In this document: positions 6,134 through 10,024 of the stretch, in pieces | Position numbering within the stretch: the stretch's first letter is position 1 | How the letters are laid out: every line of letters begins with the position of its first letter | NCBI GenBank assembly: GCA_002697225.1 | Contig: NZUQ01000039.1 | Coordinates: forward strand, 8,282 to 18,305 | Direction of reading: 5' to 3' | Length of the DNA stretch: 10,024 nt | Source of the DNA: Candidatus Poribacteria bacterium | Lineage (GTDB): Bacteria > Poribacteria > WGA-4E > UBA9662 | Notes under the pieces: model-generated | The model's input: the letters and a program-made list of their open reading frames with translations, nothing else | Told to the model about the DNA's origin: nothing | Database searches by the model: none | Translations under genes and position numbers: made by a program

Positions 6134-7252
6134 TTACTGAAACAGGGGCGTTTCAGTGGATGATTGCTGAACGAAATTATCGTCTAGTTCAGCGCCTAGT
6201 CCAGGTGTGTCTGGTAAAACAACGTATCCGTCTTGGATAAGTGGTTCATTTGTAAGAAGAACATCGTCCCATGTTTCATCGCCCATGCGGTGCCATTCTA
6301 ATGCCAGGAAATTTGGTATACTTGCACAAACATGGCTATCCGCAAGGGTACTAAGAGGACCGCTGTTGTTGTGCGGCGCCATGGGAATATAGTAGATTTC
6401 TGCCATATTTGCTATTTTCCGGCATTCTGAAAGACCTCCACATTTTGAAATGTCGGGCATAATGACGTCTGCTGCCTGTTTCTCCAGAAGTTCCCGAAAA
6501 CCGTATCGAAGATAAAGGTTTTCACCGACACATAAAGGTGTGTGAGTTGCTTGTTTAATTCGTAACAGTGCGTCAATGTTCTCTGGTGGTACTGGCTCTT
6601 CCAACCATAGCAAGTTGTATGGTTCAACTGCGCAGGCGATTTTCAAGCCGCTGTAACCGTCATAGAAACCATGCATATCAACGGCTAAGTCCATTTTTGA
6701 GCCAACTGCCTCTCTCATCATGGCTACTCGCTCGGTCAAGGTTTCCAGTTCTCCTGGTGTTACTGACCAGTTCCACCTATCAAGTTTGTATGGGTTACTG
6801 CCATCATCCAAATCGAATTTGATGGCAGTAAATCCCTGTTCCTTTACCCAGTCAGCTGTCTTCTTGTAGGATTCGAAATCTTCTGCTCCACCATGGGCCG
6901 AATCAACGTACAATCTGATTCGGTCCCGGAATTTACCACCAAGTAATCTGTAAACTGGAACATTCATCGCTTTACCTGCTAAATCCCACAAGGCAATTTC
7001 GATTCCTGTTAACGCTGAGATAAAGAGACCAGCAAGCGCACCTCGGAAAATATGTGCCCGACGTGCCTCTTCGAAAAGGCGATCAACGTCAAGTGGATCT
7101 TTTCCAATGAATGTTCCTTTTAAATCTTCAACGATTTTTCTCCATCCTGATCCACAGTGGCTGCATTCACCTGTTCCTACTAATCCCTCATCAGTGTAAA
7201 CTCTGACGTAACTATAGCGAGCTTGTGCTGTTTTGATATCTGTAATTTTCAT
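6134..7252 (-). CDS. Enolase-superfamily sugar-acid dehydratase (mandelate racemase/galactonate dehydratase-like)
   Basis: The 372 residues make a full-length two-domain enzyme: an N-terminal capping domain (about 1-110) and a TIM barrel. Barrel residues: Lys145-Phe-Asp147 at the KxK position, metal ligands Asp192, Glu218 (LEEPVPPEN) and Glu244 (GENLY), Asp267 (PDISKCGG), and His294 (APHNNSG) forming the His-Asp dyad, and Glu319 (ALEW). Asp192-Met-His194 is the DxH pattern seen in acid-sugar dehydratases such as galactonate dehydratase. The expected reaction is Mg-dependent loss of water from an aldonate or similar acid to give a 2-keto-3-deoxy acid. KxD instead of KxK argues against a simple mandelate-type racemase. 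The exact substrate is open. GGAG (complement of CTCC at 7263-7266) lies 10 bases before the ATG. It is downstream of larC on the same strand with a 146-base gap, so co-transcription is possible but not evident. Confidence 0.87.
   Translation of the reverse strand: MKITDIKTAQARYSYVRVYTDEGLVGTGECSHCGSGWRKIVEDLKGTFIGKDPLDVDRLFEEARRAHIFRGALAGLFISALTGIEIALWDLAGKAMNVPVYRLLGGKFRDRIRLYVDSAHGGAEDFESYKKTADWVKEQGFTAIKFDLDDGSNPYKLDRWNWSVTPGELETLTERVAMMREAVGSKMDLAVDMHGFYDGYSGLKIACAVEPYNLLWLEEPVPPENIDALLRIKQATHTPLCVGENLYLRYGFRELLEKQAADVIMPDISKCGGLSECRKIANMAEIYYIPMAPHNNSGPLSTLADSHVCASIPNFLALEWHRMGDETWDDVLLTNEPLIQDGYVVLPDTPGLGAELDDNFVQQSSTETPLFQ
6136..6157. terminator. Hairpin at the convergent gene ends, overlapping the dehydratase stop
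   Basis: ACTGAAAC at 6136-6143 pairs perfectly with GTTTCAGT at 6150-6157 around AGGGGC. It covers the last codons of the minus-strand dehydratase and begins 31 bases after the stop of the plus-strand kinase-like gene. No T-run follows on either strand (the T-run is at 6131-6135, before the stem on the plus strand). It may end or protect both transcripts, but it is not a canonical intrinsic terminator. Confidence 0.4.
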
Positions 7253-7398
7253 TTTTTTCTATCTCCATTTCCTTTGTTATAATTTAGTCTAGTGTGCAAT
7301 TTAATTATGTTATCTCGCGGGATTTTGAGTTGGTTATGCGGTGTAACCTTAGGGTAGACGCTTTAAATAGGGTTATTTGTGCTAAAGACTTGCAGTTG

Positions 7399-8613
7399 TT
7401 AACTCTTCTGGTGGATGTGGATGGCTGTTTCATAAACTTCTCTAATGGGGATGTCGTTTTCTACCGCAATTTTTTTGCAATCCTCGAACTCTGGTATAGT
7501 CTTGATATGTTTGTCTTTCATAAATCCTCGTTTAGCTTGTATTGTACCCCATTTAGTTTCAATTTCGATCAAGTCACGTGATAGCTTATCACGATTAACT
7601 TTGTAACGTCTTATACCGAAAGTCGTTGTTTCATTTAGAATGATTGAGACCATATCGTCACAATCATGTAAATTGCAAATAACACTTAGCTTGATCCCGG
7701 GCCGGTTTTTCTTCATGAAGATTGGTGTTAGAAAAACATCAAGAGCTCCTGTATTAAACAGTTTTTCCATTACATGGCCAATGATTTCTGGTGAATTATC
7801 GTCTATGTTTGTTTCGATAATATAAACTTCATCTTGATCAGTGTTATTTTCCTGACCGAGAACGATTCGCAGAAGGTTAGGGACTTCAGTTAAGTCGCGT
7901 GTACCTGCACCGTAGCCTATCTGCTTGATAACCATTTGCGGCATTGGACCGAAATCTTCTGCTAAGCTGCTGATAACAGCTGCACCTGTTGGGGTTGTTA
8001 GTTCTTTTCGAATTTCTGTCGGACGAACCGGGATGTCCTTCAGTATTTCCATTGTTCCTGGGACAGGCACCGGCATTTTGCCATGATCGCAAGTAACAAA
8101 GCCAGTACCAAGCGAAATTGGTGAGGCGTAGATTTTTTCGATTCCAAGTAGCTTCAAACCGATAACGGCGCCGACGATATCAACGATAGAATCAACTCCG
8201 CTGACTTCGTGTAGATGAACCTGCTCCTTTGAGGTATCATGGACTTTAGCTTCTGCTTCAGCCAACTTGTCGAAAATCTGTTTGGATTGGTGGATGATGT
8301 CAGCTTGAAGACAGCTTTGATCAAGAATCGCAAAGATATCGGAGAGATGGCGGTGGTGGCTATAGTGGTTAGCAGTGTTGTCATGATGGTGGTTATTGTG
8401 TCGTTTCTGATCTGGGTTGCGTTCTTCAACTACTGCGTGTGTAGCGGCAATGCTGTGTCTGGTTACTTTTTTGAAATCAATAGTAAATTCATCAAGGTTT
8501 AACTTGTCTAATTCATTGGCTAGAGAACCTGGCTCAATACCAAGATCTACTAGTGCACCTAAGATCATGTCTCCGCTAATTCCGGAGAAACAATCAAAAT
8601 ATGCAATTGTCAA
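7399..8613 (-). CDS. larC: LarC, nickel-pincer nucleotide cofactor biosynthesis protein (nickel insertase)
   Basis: The 404-residue protein is a single uninterrupted LarC (DUF111 family). Landmarks are FDCFSGISGDMILGALVDLG at 6-25, a His-rich loop at 72-89 with eight His, VHLHEVSGVDSIVDIVG at 132-148, SLGTGFVTCDHGKMPVP at 167-183, and the C-terminal domain with ETNIDDNSPE at 267-276. Known role: CTP-dependent insertion of Ni into the pyridinium dithio-dicarboxylate mononucleotide made by LarB and LarE, yielding the cofactor of LarA racemases and epimerases. LarB, LarE and LarA are not in this window. In Lactobacillus plantarum larC is two frames joined by programmed frameshift; here it is one frame. 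The start is TTG, supported by GAAAGG at the complement of 8623-8628. murQ is 0.6 kb away on the same strand. Confidence 0.93.
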   Translation of the reverse strand: MTIAYFDCFSGISGDMILGALVDLGIEPGSLANELDKLNLDEFTIDFKKVTRHSIAATHAVVEERNPDQKRHNNHHHDNTANHYSHHRHLSDIFAILDQSCLQADIIHQSKQIFDKLAEAEAKVHDTSKEQVHLHEVSGVDSIVDIVGAVIGLKLLGIEKIYASPISLGTGFVTCDHGKMPVPVPGTMEILKDIPVRPTEIRKELTTPTGAAVISSLAEDFGPMPQMVIKQIGYGAGTRDLTEVPNLLRIVLGQENNTDQDEVYIIETNIDDNSPEIIGHVMEKLFNTGALDVFLTPIFMKKNRPGIKLSVICNLHDCDDMVSIILNETTTFGIRRYKVNRDKLSRDLIEIETKWGTIQAKRGFMKDKHIKTIPEFEDCKKIAVENDIPIREVYETAIHIHQKS

Positions 8614-8622
8614 TTTATTTTT

Positions 8623-8628
8623 CCTTTC
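8623..8628 (-). promoter_or_regulatory. Ribosome binding site fixing the TTG start of larC
   Basis: On the minus strand GAAAGG, continuing into AAAAAT, lies about 9 bases before the TTG at 8613-8611. The residues right after TTG (TIAYFDCFSG) match the expected LarC N-terminus, and no ATG or GTG nearby fits better. The 46-base gap to the divergent gene at 8660 must hold both promoters or parts of them. Confidence 0.6.
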
Positions 8629-8659
8629 TTGTAGAAAAAAGTTGTGGTGAGGCTATGTC

Positions 8660-9217
8660 ATGAAATTAAGTGTAGGTCGTGTGTTGCAGATCTTTCTGGC
8701 TTCAGCTGTTATTCTTGCTGTTTTCATCTTTTACATGAAGCATTTAGAACAGGTGCGCCAGAAAATCGTGGAAGATCGAAAAAGCAATTCGCCAAAGACT
8801 ATGACATCTTATGAGCCTCCTAAACTAGGTATTGATAAATCTCCCGGTAGTGTCTGGACGGATCTCAGCGATAGGGACACGGAAATGAGTGAAGGCTCAT
8901 TCCGAATTCCGGAGGATTGGCAAGTATTTTCACTGGTCGATAGCAGAAGTATTCTCCAAAATTACAGACTTAACCCGAGTTTATACCTCACGAGATATGA
9001 CCTACAAGAAGATCTAAGCATATGGAATCCTGAATCAAATGGCGACCCTGACTGGACGTCTATGCCTTGGACGTTGTTGATGAAAAGGTATCTTAACCGT
9101 TATCCACAAGTCCGTTCGACTGATCAGGAGTTGAAACAGATCAAAGAATTAAGCATAGAAGAAATACAGATTATTGATCGCACACGATACCGGTTGGTTA
9201 ATGTAAAGTCTCAATGA
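8660..9217 (+). CDS. Small membrane-anchored protein of unknown function
   Basis: I do not recognise this 185-residue protein. Residues 8-26 (VLQIFLASAVILAVFIFYM) form one transmembrane helix or uncleaved signal anchor. A short charged, helical stretch follows (HLEQVRQKIVEDRK), then a Ser/Pro-rich linker and a hydrophilic domain from about residue 80 with many aromatic residues (IPEDWQVFSL, WTSMPWTLLMKRYL). There is no Cys at all, so it is not a lipoprotein. The positive N-terminus (MKLSVGR) and the helix predict a cytoplasmic N-terminus and a periplasmic domain. GTGAGG at 8647-8652 precedes the ATG by 7 bases. It is divergent from larC (46-base gap), and its stop overlaps the murQ stop by 7 bases. 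Both neighbours are on the other strand, so context says little about its job. Confidence 0.65.
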   Translation: MKLSVGRVLQIFLASAVILAVFIFYMKHLEQVRQKIVEDRKSNSPKTMTSYEPPKLGIDKSPGSVWTDLSDRDTEMSEGSFRIPEDWQVFSLVDSRSILQNYRLNPSLYLTRYDLQEDLSIWNPESNGDPDWTSMPWTLLMKRYLNRYPQVRSTDQELKQIKELSIEEIQIIDRTRYRLVNVKSQ

Positions 9218-10024
9218 TGAAGTGCCGGTCGGAGAAACCCGTTATGATTTCTAAGGAGTTGCATGGCGTTTTTTTTATTAAGTTTTTTGGTGATCATGAT
9301 GATTGCGACTTTTGCCCGACCGTCGGCTTCTATTAGTTTCTGCTTAGCAGTTGCCAAATTGCATTCTGTAATGTCCATGATGATCCGCAGTGCCCGGTCC
9401 GTCATCTTTCGGTTTGAAGCCTTAACATCCACCATCAAGTTGCCATAGACTTTGCCCTGTTGAATCATGGAAGCGGTTGTCAGAATGTTCAGAACTAGCT
9501 TGGTTGCTGTGCCTGACTTGAGTCGTGTCGATCCTGCGATAATTTCAGGTCCTACGATCGGTGCGATGATGTAATCCGCTATCTCCTGAACGTCGTTGTT
9601 TGGTGGTGTACAGCAGATTATCGCTGTTTTGGCGCCGATCTTTTTGGCTTCCATAACACCTCCGAGGACGTATGGTGTTCGGCCACTGCTGGCAATACCA
9701 ATGACAAGGTCAAGGTCAGTAACATTGTGCTCACGGATCGCTCTCGCTCCAGTTTCATCTTGATCTTCTTCTGCCTCAATAGAATTCCGCAAGGCAACAT
9801 CTCCACCTGCGATGATTCCCTGTACCATATCAGGGGCTGAGCCAAAGGTTGGTGGACACTCCGAGGCGTCTAGGACTCCCAATCGTCCACTGGTGCCAGC
9901 GCCAATATAAAATAGCCGACCACCGGAGCTAAAAGTTTCTGTGATTGCTTCTACAACTGTGACAATTGCATCAGTTTCTGCTTCAACTGCTGCTAGTGCT
10001 GTACGATCTTCCTGATGAAAAATC
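9211..10024 (-). CDS. murQ: MurQ, N-acetylmuramic acid 6-phosphate etherase (N-terminus outside window)
   Basis: The frame stays open to the right edge. The TTG at 9882 is an internal Leu of GRLGVLDASECPP, not the start. About 270 of the usual 300 or so residues are present. SIS-domain landmarks are FYIGAGTSGRLGVLD, the catalytic Glu of ASECPPTFG, and a second acidic cluster EAEEDQDETGA where the other catalytic Glu is expected. Further landmarks are GIASSGRTPYVLGG, VGPEIIAGSTRLKSGTATK and KVYGNLMVDVKASN. Known reaction: MurNAc-6-phosphate to GlcNAc-6-phosphate plus D-lactate, in cytosolic peptidoglycan recycling. The stop TGA (complement of 9211-9213) overlaps the tail of the 8660-9217 gene. 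No anmK, PTS transporter or nagA gene is visible, so its operon, if any, lies to the right. Confidence 0.95.
   Translation of the reverse strand, partial: IFHQEDRTALAAVEAETDAIVTVVEAITETFSSGGRLFYIGAGTSGRLGVLDASECPPTFGSAPDMVQGIIAGGDVALRNSIEAEEDQDETGARAIREHNVTDLDLVIGIASSGRTPYVLGGVMEAKKIGAKTAIICCTPPNNDVQEIADYIIAPIVGPEIIAGSTRLKSGTATKLVLNILTTASMIQQGKVYGNLMVDVKASNRKMTDRALRIIMDITECNLATAKQKLIEADGRAKVAIIMITKKLNKKNAMQLLRNHNGFLRPALHH

Noticed and set aside
7294..7581. A 95-codon plus-strand frame
   Set aside because: Most of it is antisense to the 3' end of larC; the remainder has no recognisable content.
8154..8502. Overlapping frames on both strands within larC
   Set aside because: They are shadows of the His-rich part of larC; low-complexity translations result from CAT/CAC codons read in other frames.
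9880..9882. murQ start at TTG 9882
   Set aside because: Upstream codons encode the conserved FYIGAGTSGR segment of MurQ, so this is an internal Leu.

Overview
The window most resembles a Candidatus Poribacteria genome. The main evidence is the C-terminal tail of the first gene, which carries a 'LLPNYPNP-x-NPETWIPF' motif followed by an FlgD-like beta-sandwich and a terminal 'RKMIVLK'. From general knowledge, this tail is very frequent in Poribacteria surface and secreted proteins and belongs to the wider type IX secretion (Por) sorting-domain class. Base composition is moderately AT-rich. Gene density is low for a bacterium, roughly three quarters coding, with four gene-free gaps of about 400 to 640 bases. 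The taxonomic call rests on one tail motif plus overall gene style, so it is moderate.

Layout, left to right. (1) The 3' end of a secreted-protein gene (+), followed by a strong hairpin and a long gap with a cluster of small hairpins. (2) A nicotinamidase/isochorismatase-fold hydrolase (+). (3) A zinc-type medium-chain dehydrogenase (+) whose catalytic zinc site looks rebuilt. (4) A convergent gap, then a second zinc medium-chain dehydrogenase of the threonine/sorbitol dehydrogenase type (-). (5) A gap with operator-like inverted repeats and what looks like a decayed zinc-ribbon mini-gene. (6) A deoxynucleoside-kinase-like P-loop protein (+) behind a good extended -10 promoter. (7) A mandelate racemase/galactonate dehydratase family enzyme (-). 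(8) A full-length larC (-), for nickel-pincer cofactor synthesis. (9) A small membrane-anchored protein of unknown function (+). (10) A 5'-truncated murQ (-) running off the right edge.

How they fit together. There is no clear operon: most neighbours are convergent, divergent, or separated by more than 100 bases. The theme is small-molecule catabolism and salvage: a sugar-acid dehydratase, two NAD-type dehydrogenases, a nicotinamide or related amide hydrolase, and peptidoglycan recycling. The most suggestive link is at the right end. MurQ releases D-lactate from MurNAc-6-phosphate, and LarC makes the nickel cofactor of the lactate racemase LarA, so the two genes 0.6 kb apart could serve one D-lactate route. 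That link is inference. No mobile element, tRNA, rRNA or CRISPR array was seen.
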